A program made the translations under genes and the position numbers. From Bacillota bacterium (GTDB lineage: Bacteria > Bacillota_H > UBA994 > UBA5500), in contig JAAYGE010000230.1 of the NCBI GenBank assembly GCA_012727835.1, positions 1-14,085 on the forward strand: 14,085 nt of DNA, given 5' to 3'. Shown here one piece after another: positions 7,967 through 14,085 of the stretch; the stretch's first letter is position 1; each line of letters opens with the position of its first letter. The notes below the pieces were generated by a model. That model worked only from the letters and a program-made list of their open reading frames with translations. It was not told the origin of the DNA and searched no databases.

Positions 7967-8656
7967 TTAATTTGTCTTCTGTAGCCTCTGCAGTAATTGG
8001 GAAAGGGCTTCTCTTAGTTCGTCCCGGCTGGCCCGATAAACCGCCAGCGGTTGTCCAAAGGGATCAACCACGTCGATGTCATCGCGAGCCCGCTCCAGAC
8101 GGGTAATAGCTTCCCGTTCATCCCGCACCCGCTCTAATAATTGGCTTTGCCTATAAGCCAACAGCTGCTCTAGCTCATCCAATTCCTCTAACAGCTGGGC
8201 CCGTCGCGCCTGCAGTTCACTGATATTAGGTCGCACTTCCGCTGCAAAGGCCTCCTTCTTAGCTGCCATAGCCGCATACAACTCATGGAGAGTCTGCTCC
8301 TGTTCTTCATCGGCGGGGCCCAATAAGAATTCTTTTAGCACATAGGTTTTCTCCAGGGCACTAGGAAAGGTGTCTAGCACAAACTCCTTATGGCGCCGGG
8401 TCATGGTCAGAATCAGGTCGGCCCAATCCACCAGTTCCTGGTTTAATCCCTGAGCCCGATGGCCGGTTAGGTCTATACCCAGCTCCCGTAAAGCTTGTTC
8501 TGCCATGGGGGATGCCTTGGCCCCCGGCTCGGCAGCAATGCCCGCCGATTGGACGGTTATCTGGGTTAGCCCTTGCTCAGCCACCATGTGCTCCAGCAAA
8601 GCCTGGGCCATGCTGCTACGGCAGGTATTGCCAGTACAGACGAAAAGAATATTCAA
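7967..8656 (-). CDS. ywlE: Low-molecular-weight phosphatase, probable protein-arginine phosphatase with coiled-coil insertion
   Basis: The N-terminus NILFVCTGNTCRSSMAQALL holds the C-x5-R loop (C7, R13) of the low-molecular-weight tyrosine phosphatase fold. T11 in the loop matches the threonine that lets Bacillus YwlE act on phosphoarginine. The general acid is D198 in VDPFGQPLAVYR near the C-terminus. The 229-residue product is about 75-80 residues longer than the usual 150; the excess lies between VLKEFL (about 106-111) and the D198 loop and is a charged helical coiled coil rich in E, L, R and Q. I chose TTG at 8654-8656: AGGAGG lies eight bases upstream and the protein then begins exactly like the family; an ATG at 8683 would place the Shine-Dalgarno within the gene. 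It follows sua5 closely. Confidence 0.88.
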   Translation of the reverse strand: MNILFVCTGNTCRSSMAQALLEHMVAEQGLTQITVQSAGIAAEPGAKASPMAEQALRELGIDLTGHRAQGLNQELVDWADLILTMTRRHKEFVLDTFPSALEKTYVLKEFLLGPADEEQEQTLHELYAAMAAKKEAFAAEVRPNISELQARRAQLLEELDELEQLLAYRQSQLLERVRDEREAITRLERARDDIDVVDPFGQPLAVYRASRDELREALSQLLQRLQKTN

Positions 8657-8673
8657 ACTGCAACCCTCCTTCT

Positions 8674-9687
8674 TTACACCCATAGCAGGCGGAAACCGGC
8701 CGCCTTGACCAAACGATTCTGCAAGGCTAAACCTAACCCGGCCGCTGAAGGATAGCCATGGGCTAAAATGATATCTACTCCCAGCTCATCAAAACCTCGC
8801 AACAACCGATACAAGTTTTGGGCTGCATCCGCCGGCTGGTCATAGGGGCCTAGAGCCAAGGCTTGTCCCGCTGGGAATCGGTCTAGAAATTCGCTATAGG
8901 TTAAAATACCAACCCGCTTCCCCGCCTGCTCCAACTCGGCCATACGGGTCAGTTGGGCTTGTACCACTGCCCCCGGTTCACCTAGATATAGGTACAGGGG
9001 AGCACGGGGAGCATAGTGGGTATATTTCAAACCGGGCGAACGTACCGGCTGGTCGGGGGCTGGACGGGCACTGGCTATCTTGACCGATCCAATTATGGGC
9101 TCTAAATCTTCAACAGTAACGGCCCCCGGCCGCAATAAAACAGGCTCGTCCCCACTCATGTCGAGCACCGTCGATTCCAGCCCAATGGCTGCCGAGCCGG
9201 CATCGATAATAAGGTCCACCTGGCTGCCCAGGTCTTCTGCCACATGCTGGGCTAGAGTAGGACTAGGGCGCCCCGAGCGATTGGCGCTAGGTGCCGCCAC
9301 CGGCACCCCGGCTTGCCGAATCAGCTCACTGGCCACCGGGTGGTTGGGCCAACGGACGGCCACTGTGCTAAGGCCCGCCGTGACGATGGCGGGAATCTGT
9401 TCGCTCTTGGGCAATATGATCGCCAGGGGCCCCGGCCAGAAGGTATCCGTCAAACGCCGGGCCGGAGGCGTGACTCGACTTACCACTTGCGGCAGAGTAG
9501 CATAATCGGCAATATGTACGATCAACGGATTATCGGCCGGTCTTCCCTTGGCTAAGAAGATACGGTTTACAGCTGCTGCGTCGAAAGCATTGGCCCCCAG
9601 CCCGTAAACCGTTTCCGTGGGAAAAGCCACTAAACGTCCTTCTCTTAAGTATTTAGCCCCGAGGGCGATTTGTTGCTGTTCAGTCAA
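8674..9687 (-). CDS. sua5: L-threonylcarbamoyladenylate synthase
   Basis: This enzyme makes threonylcarbamoyl-AMP from threonine, bicarbonate and ATP, the first step of the t6A37 modification of ANN-decoding tRNAs. The 337-residue product has both domains of the long Sua5/YwlC form: a YrdC domain (about 1-200) with FPTETVYGLGANA, KGRPADNPL and SANRSGRPSPT, then the linker PGLKYTHYAPRAPLY and a C-terminal Sua5 domain (about 230-337). The start is a TTG at 9685-9687; AGGAG lies about nine bases upstream and no in-frame ATG occurs early enough to keep the YrdC domain whole. The next gene, ywlE, also starts with TTG 17 bases later. Bacillus YwlC is the closest named homologue. Confidence 0.93.
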   Translation of the reverse strand: MTEQQQIALGAKYLREGRLVAFPTETVYGLGANAFDAAAVNRIFLAKGRPADNPLIVHIADYATLPQVVSRVTPPARRLTDTFWPGPLAIILPKSEQIPAIVTAGLSTVAVRWPNHPVASELIRQAGVPVAAPSANRSGRPSPTLAQHVAEDLGSQVDLIIDAGSAAIGLESTVLDMSGDEPVLLRPGAVTVEDLEPIIGSVKIASARPAPDQPVRSPGLKYTHYAPRAPLYLYLGEPGAVVQAQLTRMAELEQAGKRVGILTYSEFLDRFPAGQALALGPYDQPADAAQNLYRLLRGFDELGVDIILAHGYPSAAGLGLALQNRLVKAAGFRLLWV

Positions 9688-9726
9688 ATTTTTGCACTCC
9701 TAATTCTAGTGTTTCCACTGTTCCTT

Positions 9727-9732
9727 ATTGTA
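9727..9732 (-). promoter_or_regulatory. Possible -10 box upstream of sua5
   Basis: TACAAT on the minus strand, 40 bases before the sua5 TTG, resembles a -10 hexamer, but no good -35 lies 16-18 bases upstream (TTTTAT at best). It sits in the 76-bp gap after the EamA gene. Confidence 0.25.
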
Positions 9733-9763
9733 CCACTGGCTCTAGCCAAATAAAAGTTGCTTA

Positions 9764-10183
9764 TTAGCTTAAAAGTAGAATACCCAAGAAGACTAAAACG
9801 GTCCCAAAAACCCGTCCTGGGGTCAGCTTTTCCCCTAATAGGATGGCAGCCAGCAGGCAGGCAAAGAGGGGGTAAGAGCCGGCTATGGGGGCCACGCTCC
9901 CCACATCGCCACCGCGCAGGGCGGCAAAATAGAAGACCTGGGCCAGAAGCACTCCCACCACACCACTGGCGATAATAGCCAGCCAAGTCTTGCTGCCCCA
10001 CCCTACCAGTGGCTGCACCTCGGAGCGGGTAATCAGAAGAACACCGGTGAGTAGGGTGGTAATGGCGGCGCGCACAAAGACGGCGGCTAGAGGCGCAGCC
10101 TGCTGTAGTCCGATTTTCTCAAAGACGGGGGCAATTCCGTAGCACAGGGCGGCAAACAGGGCCAACAATGCGGATTCGTTCAT
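9764..10183 (-). CDS. Half-size EamA-family transporter
   Basis: The 139-residue product carries a single EamA (drug/metabolite transporter) domain instead of the usual two, with about five membrane segments (roughly 5-21, 30-52, 67-84, 88-110 and 117-137). The family pattern appears as SALLALFAALCYGIAPVFEKIGL near the start and PLFACLLAAILLGEKLTPGRVFG near the end. Such single-domain members are thought to act as dimers, like small multidrug resistance proteins; substrate is unknown. The ATG at 10181-10183 has a strong GGAGG site seven bases away. It is divergent from dinB and upstream of sua5 with a 76-base gap. Nothing suggests truncation: it begins and ends like a whole domain. Confidence 0.85.
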   Translation of the reverse strand: MNESALLALFAALCYGIAPVFEKIGLQQAAPLAAVFVRAAITTLLTGVLLITRSEVQPLVGWGSKTWLAIIASGVVGVLLAQVFYFAALRGGDVGSVAPIAGSYPLFACLLAAILLGEKLTPGRVFGTVLVFLGILLLS

Positions 10184-10241
10184 TAATCCTCCACCTCCCG
10201 CTACAGGATATGCCTAACGGGACTACCCCTAGAAGCCCTAA

Positions 10242-10278
10242 CATACTAGCTTTTCAGTAGGGGCCGGGGTCATACTAG
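10242..10278. repeat. Direct repeat CATACTAG in the EamA/dinB divergent region
   Basis: The octamer CATACTAG occurs at 10242-10249 and again at 10271-10278, a spacing of 29 bases (close to three helical turns). This may be a paired protein-binding site between the two divergent genes, or chance. Confidence 0.35.
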
Positions 10279-10352
10279 AGCGCCGCGCCTGTGGCCAAAC
10301 CTCTGTCGGAATGAGCTCGCTTCGCCCGGTTCCCCCTCCGAGCCCCATATGC

Positions 10353-10358
10353 TATAAT
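10353..10358 (+). promoter_or_regulatory. dinB: -10 box of the dinB promoter
   Basis: A perfect TATAAT lies 34 bases before the dinB ATG. The -35 region is poor (TTCCCC at spacing 17), which may mean weak or activated transcription. Initiation would fall near 10365, only a few bases upstream of the translation hairpin. No clostridial or Bacillus-type LexA box is seen. Confidence 0.55.
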
Positions 10359-10370
10359 TAAACAAAACAA

Positions 10371-10394
10371 ATGTTCGCAAGGAGGTGCGAACAT
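10371..10394 (+). promoter_or_regulatory. dinB: Hairpin presenting the dinB Shine-Dalgarno in its loop
   Basis: The arms ATGTTCGC (10371-10378) and GCGAACAT (10387-10394) pair perfectly over eight bases; the loop AAGGAGGT is a full Shine-Dalgarno, and the first two bases of the start codon ATG (10393-10395) are the end of the stem. This could control ribosome loading or protect the mRNA 5' end. The left arm contains another ATG (10371), out of frame with dinB. Confidence 0.7.
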
Positions 10395-11586
10395 GGCCCA
10401 GCTGCGTCCTATTTTACACATCGATTTGGATGCCTTTTTCGCCAGCATCGAGGAGCGGGACCGGCCCGAACTGCGCGGAAAACCGGTTATTATAGGCGGA
10501 CGGCCGGATCAGCGCGGTGTTGTCTCTACCTGCTCCTATGCGGCCCGCAAATACGGTGTACGCTCGGCCATGCCGCTGACCGAAGCCTACCGCCGTTGCC
10601 CCCACGGCATTTTTCTACCGGGCAACATGGCTAAATATAAAGCAGCTTCGCGCCAAGTGTTTGCCATCTTCCATCGTTTTACGCCTTTAGTAGAACCGAT
10701 CTCCATCGATGAGGCCTTCTTAGATCTCACCGGTTGTACTAACCTTTTTGGCGATCCCCTAACTATTGCCCGTAAAATTAAAGAATTGATCAAGCAAGAA
10801 GTGGGCATTACCGCCTCTGCCGGTCTGGCCCATAATAAATTCTTAGCCAAGATCGCTTCCGATTTACAAAAGCCCGACGGCCTGGTTTGGATTAAGCCGG
10901 AGGAAATAGAACAGGTCCTGCATCCCCTGCCTATCAGCCGACTCTGGGGAGTAGGCCCCAAAACGGCGGAAAAACTAAGGACCCTGGGCATCGACACCAT
11001 TGGTGATCTGGCCGCCTTTGACATCCGGCTTTTGGCCCGGGTGGTGGGGACCGGCCAAGCCCACCATTTAAAACAGCTGGCCGCCGGCCAGGATGATCGC
11101 CCGGTTATGTCAGAAACAGAAATTAAGTCTATGGGTCACGAACACACCTTCCCCACCGATGTTTGCGATCTGAACCAGGTAATAGCCATATTACTCCACT
11201 TGGCGGAAAAAGTGGGGCGACGCCTCCGCCGCGCCGGTTTGTACGGCAGAACGGTGGCCCTTAAACTGCGTTACCACGATTTTACTACGCTCACCCGTCA
11301 CGTCAGCCTGCCCGAACCGACCAACTTGGATCAGGTTATCTATCAGACGGGCAAAGAGCTATTGCTAAAAAATTATAACGGCCAACCAGTCCGCCTGATA
11401 GGTATTAGCCTGCAAAATTTAAGCCCAACGGCTACCCAGCAATTATCATTCTTGGAGGGCCAAGCGGAGAAGGAAAAACGACAGAAATTGGCCCAAGCCA
11501 TGGATAAGATAAAGAACCGGTTCGGAGAAGAAAGTATCACCTATGCTAAGGTAAAGGAGAGCGAACCGGAATGGGAGCTAAATTAA
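10393..11586 (+). CDS. dinB: DNA polymerase IV (Y-family translesion polymerase)
   Basis: This is a low-fidelity polymerase for lesion bypass. The 397-residue product is full length. The palm has LHIDLDAFFASIE with metal ligand D11 and steric-gate F16, and SIDEAFLDLTG with D106 and E107. The thumb has a helix-hairpin-helix (about 180-215, LWGVGPKTAEKLRTLGIDTIGDLA), followed by the little-finger domain. A beta-clamp binding motif QLSFL lies at 350-354, followed by a charged tail. It is the only plus-strand gene, transcribed alone, with its own promoter and a hairpin at the start codon. It converges with the ECF transporter gene across a shared terminator. Confidence 0.97.
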   Translation: MAQLRPILHIDLDAFFASIEERDRPELRGKPVIIGGRPDQRGVVSTCSYAARKYGVRSAMPLTEAYRRCPHGIFLPGNMAKYKAASRQVFAIFHRFTPLVEPISIDEAFLDLTGCTNLFGDPLTIARKIKELIKQEVGITASAGLAHNKFLAKIASDLQKPDGLVWIKPEEIEQVLHPLPISRLWGVGPKTAEKLRTLGIDTIGDLAAFDIRLLARVVGTGQAHHLKQLAAGQDDRPVMSETEIKSMGHEHTFPTDVCDLNQVIAILLHLAEKVGRRLRRAGLYGRTVALKLRYHDFTTLTRHVSLPEPTNLDQVIYQTGKELLLKNYNGQPVRLIGISLQNLSPTATQQLSFLEGQAEKEKRQKLAQAMDKIKNRFGEESITYAKVKESEPEWELN

Positions 11587-11587
11587 A

Positions 11588-11619
11588 AGGGGCTAGCGCT
11601 CACTTTTGCGCTAGCCCCT
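11588..11619. terminator. Terminator between convergent dinB and the ECF gene
   Basis: A perfect 12-bp stem (AGGGGCTAGCGC with GCGCTAGCCCCT) surrounds an eight-base loop. On the minus strand it is followed by TTTTAATTT, an intrinsic terminator for the ECF transporter gene. On the plus strand it follows the dinB stop by one base, but there is no T-run after it, so termination of dinB would be less efficient. Confidence 0.88.
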
Positions 11620-11628
11620 ATGCCTTAC

Positions 11629-12171
11629 TCAGCTTATAACTTTAGATTTACCTTTGGTCACCTGTGAAAGAGGCAGAATCAAAAAGGCGGCAACTACAGC
11701 AGCCAAGATTGCTTCTGGCACCCCATGTAGCAAGCCTATGGACCAGGCTACTTCCACCGAATACAAACCGATAAGGACCGCCATCCCTAAAACACCCACC
11801 GTGTTGACTATCGAACCTACTGCCCCCGCTACCGCTGCCGCCACAATGGGCGCTGAGCGCCCCAACCAACGCTCTACGAGCAAATAGGTGGCCCGGTAGG
11901 CATAATAGGCAGCCACACCGATTAGCAGCCGCGCCGGGATAACGGCTATGGCTGGTCCCAAATGCAACGTAAACAAGCCGAACAATAGACCTAAGAAACA
12001 ACCAACCAGCGGCCCTTCTAATATGCCTCCGATAATCACCGGAATATGCATAGTAGTGGCCGCTCCTGCAGGAGTGGGGACTCCGATCAAGCCCACTCCC
12101 GATGCCCCAAGGGCGATCGTCAGCGCGGTTAACACGCCTACCACGACGATCTGCCTGGTGGACACCTTCAT
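11629..12171 (-). CDS. ECF transporter S component, possibly pantothenate (PanT-like)
   Basis: This is the substrate-binding membrane subunit of an energy-coupling factor vitamin transporter; it would need the shared EcfA/A'/T module, not seen here. The 180-residue product has about six membrane helices and the S-component pattern VGVLTALTIALGASG, then MHIPVIIGGILEGPLVGCFLGLLFGLF (given in two parts: about residues 40-52 and 53-66), then GPAIAVIPARLLIGVAAYY. I chose the ATG at 12169-12171, with GGTGGAG six bases upstream; a GTG 14 codons earlier would add a charged tail before the first helix. Substrate is inferred from the neighbour coaX, which acts on pantothenate; another vitamin is possible. 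Confidence 0.8.
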   Translation of the reverse strand: MKVSTRQIVVVGVLTALTIALGASGVGLIGVPTPAGAATTMHIPVIIGGILEGPLVGCFLGLLFGLFTLHLGPAIAVIPARLLIGVAAYYAYRATYLLVERWLGRSAPIVAAAVAGAVGSIVNTVGVLGMAVLIGLYSVEVAWSIGLLHGVPEAILAAVVAAFLILPLSQVTKGKSKVIS

Positions 12172-12213
12172 TTTTTGCTCCACCTCCGTTCCAGTTTTGG
12201 CCTTCCACGGCAC

Positions 12214-12253
12214 AAATACCGGACGTATTTTATTGATCTTACTAGCCTGTCGA
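12214..12253 (-). promoter_or_regulatory. Candidate promoter and operator for the ECF transporter gene
   Basis: On the minus strand TCGACA (12253-12248) is followed after 15 bases by TAAAAT (12232-12227). The dyad AAATAC-N5-GTATTT (12214-12230) overlaps this -10, as an operator would. An additional inverted pair GGCTAG/CTAGCC flanks the -35 side. I recognise no known vitamin riboswitch in the 127-bp leader. Confidence 0.35.
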
Positions 12254-12298
12254 GTCCGAAAGGTACCCGCCGCTGGCTAGCTATTTAATTGTAGCGCC

Positions 12299-13048
12299 TC
12301 ACTCCAGCCTTGGCAACAGACGAGCTATCAGCTGTAGGCCTTCCAGGGTTAGCTCGGGACGGAAGTAATCCACATAGGGTGCCAACTCGTCGTGGAGGAA
12401 GTTGCCGATGCCTCCCGTCAACACCACTTTTAGCGGCCCTTCCTCCTCCTGAATACGCCTAATCATACCTCGCACCATTTCAAAGTAACTGAAATAGATA
12501 CCCGACTGCAAACAAGCGGTAGTATTATCTTGAATTACCTTATCCATTTTCTGCAGAGCAAAATCCTGCAGCAGGGCTGTGCCTTGAATCATAGCCTTAA
12601 TCGAAAGCTCCATCCCAGGCACAATGCTGGTACCCAGGTAAAGGCCATCCTTTATTACACAAAAGGTGGAGGCCGTACCTAAATCCACGTTCAGTATATT
12701 GCCACCATAGTCATGATGGCTGATCACCGCATTGACGAAAAGATCGGCCCCTAAATCGTGCTTATAATCGACGGTGGTGAAGCGAATGCCCAGATCCTCC
12801 CGGGGTCTGACCAACTCAGGCTCCATCTCCCATACTTCCTTAGTAGCTGTAGCTAGGGCGGTCGCCGCCGAGGGGACCACCGAGGCCAGAAGGATACGCT
12901 CAGGGGCTAAAACCGAAACGGCCTTCAGCCAATTAACATAATGGTCCACCTGGGGCAACGTGGACGTAGCAAAGTGGGGACTCTTGTGGCCCCCTTGATA
13001 ATACACCGCATGGGTACGCGTGTTCCCCATATTGATTACGAGTAGCAT
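12299..13048 (-). CDS. coaX: Type III pantothenate kinase homologue (CoaX), with altered signature residues
   Basis: CoaX phosphorylates pantothenate, the first step of coenzyme A synthesis, using the acetate-kinase/sugar-kinase fold. The 249-residue product aligns end to end with the family: MLLVINMGNT, ASVVPS (55-60), GADLFVNAV (100-108), VDLGTASTF (121-129), VPGM, NTTACLQSG (175-183), LTGGIG and PELTLEGL. Several key positions differ: family DxGNT reads NMGNT (D6 to N), GADR reads GADL (R103 to L), the aspartate of TATTxD is C130, and the second G of GGxIxPG is T140. D102 and D122 remain. The ATG at 13046-13048 follows AGGGGGAG; an upstream in-frame extension is rejected. It may be active, degenerate or repurposed. 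Confidence 0.82.
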   Translation of the reverse strand: MLLVINMGNTRTHAVYYQGGHKSPHFATSTLPQVDHYVNWLKAVSVLAPERILLASVVPSAATALATATKEVWEMEPELVRPREDLGIRFTTVDYKHDLGADLFVNAVISHHDYGGNILNVDLGTASTFCVIKDGLYLGTSIVPGMELSIKAMIQGTALLQDFALQKMDKVIQDNTTACLQSGIYFSYFEMVRGMIRRIQEEEGPLKVVLTGGIGNFLHDELAPYVDYFRPELTLEGLQLIARLLPRLE

Positions 13049-13067
13049 GGCTCTCCCCCTTTTCAAG

Positions 13068-13111
13068 AAAAAACCCGCGGGACCTGGGCCCCACGGGGTG
13101 GGGCCAACAGG
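13068..13111 (-). terminator. GC-rich hairpin and T-run between nadC and coaX
   Basis: In the transcript GGCCCCAC pairs with GTGGGGCC around CCC, extended by an outer CCTG/CAGG pairing with two unpaired T (13111-13083). After nine bases (TCCCGCGGG, itself palindromic) comes TTTTTT (13073-13068). The coaX start is 20 bases further on. It could be a terminator for nadC or an attenuator for coaX. Confidence 0.6.
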
Positions 13112-13129
13112 CCCCATTTACACCTTTTC

Positions 13130-13993
13130 CTAATCATTGGTCGGTGACCCTTCTTCCAACTCAATATCCAGGCTAATATCGAGGGCGTTAACGCTGTGAG
13201 TCAGAGCGCCGATGGAGATATAGTCTACCCCCGTCTTAGCTACTTCCGTAATATTATCCTCCGTAATACCACCGGAAGCTTCTAGAATAGCTTTTCCTTG
13301 GGCCATTTTAACAGCTTCCTTCATCATGTCCACCGACATGTTATCCAGCATGACGATATCGGCCCGGCTTTCTAACGCTTCACTCAGCTGCTCCAAATTC
13401 TCTACTTCTACTTCTATCTTAGTAGTATGCCCGATGCGGCTACGCACGGCGGTAATAGCTTCTTTAATACCACCGGCCACCGCGATGTGGTTATCCTTGA
13501 TAAGGACCGCATCGTAGAGACCGAAGCGGTGGTTATAGCCCCCACCTATCCGCACCGCATACTTTTCCAACCGCCGCAGCCCCGGCGTAGTCTTACGGGT
13601 GTCAACTATTCGACCTTGATAGAACTTGATGGCATCTGCTAAGCGCGAAGTACGGGTAGCGATACCGGAAAGGCGCTGTAAGAAGTTCAGCGCCACCCGT
13701 TCTCCCTGCAAAATGGAACGGGCGGAACCGCGGATGTGGGCTAAAGTGGTACCGGCAGTAGCCACATGGCCATCTTCGACTAGGAGTTCCACTTGCAGGG
13801 TGGGATCTATTTGCAAGAACACCTGTTTAAACAAGGGTAAACCGGCGATAACACCATCCACCTTGGTCCAAACCCGGGCCACCGCCTGGCGCTCCGGTGG
13901 AATTATAGACTCGGTAGTAATGTCGCCTGTCCATATATCTTCTTCTAAAGCCCGTTTAATGAGGTCTAAGATATAAGGGCTTTGCCAATTCAT
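13130..13993 (-). CDS. nadC: Nicotinate-nucleotide pyrophosphorylase (quinolinate phosphoribosyltransferase)
   Basis: This enzyme converts quinolinate and PRPP to nicotinate mononucleotide in de novo NAD synthesis. The 287-residue product is full length. Visible signatures are ALEEDIWTGDITTE (about 15-28), ERVALNFLQRLSGIAT (98-113), DTRKTTPGLR (131-140), GGGYNHRFGLYDAVLIKDNHI (150-170, with quinolinate and PRPP residues), EVEVENLEQ, MLDNMS, EASGGI and ISIGALTHS. I chose the ATG at 13991-13993; a TTG at 14020 would overlap nadB by 11 bases and adds nine unconserved residues. The start lies 16 bases after the nadB stop. nadB precedes it, as expected for a nad operon. Confidence 0.96.
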   Translation of the reverse strand: MNWQSPYILDLIKRALEEDIWTGDITTESIIPPERQAVARVWTKVDGVIAGLPLFKQVFLQIDPTLQVELLVEDGHVATAGTTLAHIRGSARSILQGERVALNFLQRLSGIATRTSRLADAIKFYQGRIVDTRKTTPGLRRLEKYAVRIGGGYNHRFGLYDAVLIKDNHIAVAGGIKEAITAVRSRIGHTTKIEVEVENLEQLSEALESRADIVMLDNMSVDMMKEAVKMAQGKAILEASGGITEDNITEVAKTGVDYISIGALTHSVNALDISLDIELEEGSPTND

Positions 13994-14009
13994 TCTTCCC
14001 TTACCCCCT

Positions 14010-14085
14010 CTATTGCTCAACTAAGGTCCAACTATCCCCCTGTAATACGATATGCCGCAGCCAGTCGGCGTCGTGCTGTTCAGGG
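14010..14085 (-). CDS. nadB: L-aspartate oxidase, C-terminal end only
   Basis: Only the last 24 codons and the TAG stop (14010-14012) are in the window; the rest lies beyond the right edge. The peptide ends with PEQHDADWLRHIVLQ and then GDSWTLVEQ, which resembles the tail of NadB, where DFPE, a few residues, then W-L-(K/R)-H-I precede the end. It directly precedes nadC in the same direction. The enzyme would oxidise aspartate to iminoaspartate, the substrate of quinolinate synthase NadA. The short length limits certainty. Confidence 0.7.
   Translation of the reverse strand, partial: PEQHDADWLRHIVLQGDSWTLVEQ

Noticed and set aside
9080..9505. 141-codon open frame opposite sua5
   Set aside because: Entirely antisense to a well-conserved gene; arginine- and proline-rich shadow composition and no homology I recognise.
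10360..10395. LexA/SOS box at dinB
   Set aside because: The inverted repeat reads GTTCGC then GCGAAC, the reverse arrangement of the Bacillus CGAAC-N4-GTTCG box, and the spacing of eight bases is wrong.
10371..10634. 87-codon frame starting in the left arm of the dinB hairpin
   Set aside because: No Shine-Dalgarno before it and the peptide is a shadow of dinB; it could matter only as a decoy start.
10587..11024. 145-codon open frame opposite dinB
   Set aside because: Antisense shadow of conserved polymerase sequence.
11648..12208. 186-codon overlapping frame within the ECF transporter gene
   Set aside because: Glycine-, arginine- and histidine-rich frame-shifted shadow; the other frame has clear membrane helices and an S-component pattern.
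13049..13117. 23-codon N-terminal extension of coaX
   Set aside because: It translates the terminator-like hairpin, has no ribosome site, and the family begins at MLLVI.

Overview
This is a chromosomal stretch of an ordinary low-to-medium-GC Gram-positive bacterium of the Bacillota, most likely an anaerobic clostridial or peptococcal-type lineage. The evidence is the gene order upp, comEB, wecB, atpZ, atpI, atpBEFH and the linked block sua5, ywlE, rpiB, ywlG, glyA, plus AGGAGG-type ribosome binding sites and several TTG starts. No phage, transposon, CRISPR or tRNA is visible. I infer the lineage from gene content only; I cannot name a genus.

Layout. All genes except dinB lie on the minus strand, so the biological order runs from the right end to the left. 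Region 1 (14085-11629) has the last 24 codons of nadB, complete nadC, a GC-rich hairpin, a coaX-like gene, and an ECF transporter substrate-binding (S) component. These are NAD and coenzyme A/vitamin functions. Region 2 (11586-10393) is dinB (DNA polymerase IV) on the plus strand, converging on the ECF gene across a strong 12-bp hairpin terminator and diverging from a half-size EamA transporter gene. Region 3 (10183-5633) has EamA, sua5 (tRNA t6A synthesis), a ywlE-type phosphatase with a coiled-coil insertion, rpiB, ywlG and glyA; rpiB has its own promoter and glyA ends in a terminator. Region 4 (5554-2935) has upp, comEB, a 377-bp non-coding stretch with three hairpins, and wecB. Region 5 (2781-15) is the start of the F1Fo ATP synthase operon: atpZ, atpI, atpB (a), atpE (c), atpF (b), atpH (delta). 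atpA should begin just outside the left edge.

How it fits together: the window is housekeeping metabolism (ATP synthesis, nucleotide salvage, one-carbon and pentose metabolism, tRNA modification, cell-wall sugar supply, NAD/CoA cofactors). No wholly new system is visible. The points worth a second look are a sodium-binding signature in the ATP synthase c subunit, an intercistronic hairpin directly after atpE, a CoaX homologue that has lost several signature residues, a phosphatase with an inserted coiled coil, a ribosome binding site held in the loop of a hairpin at dinB, and the structured gap upstream of wecB.
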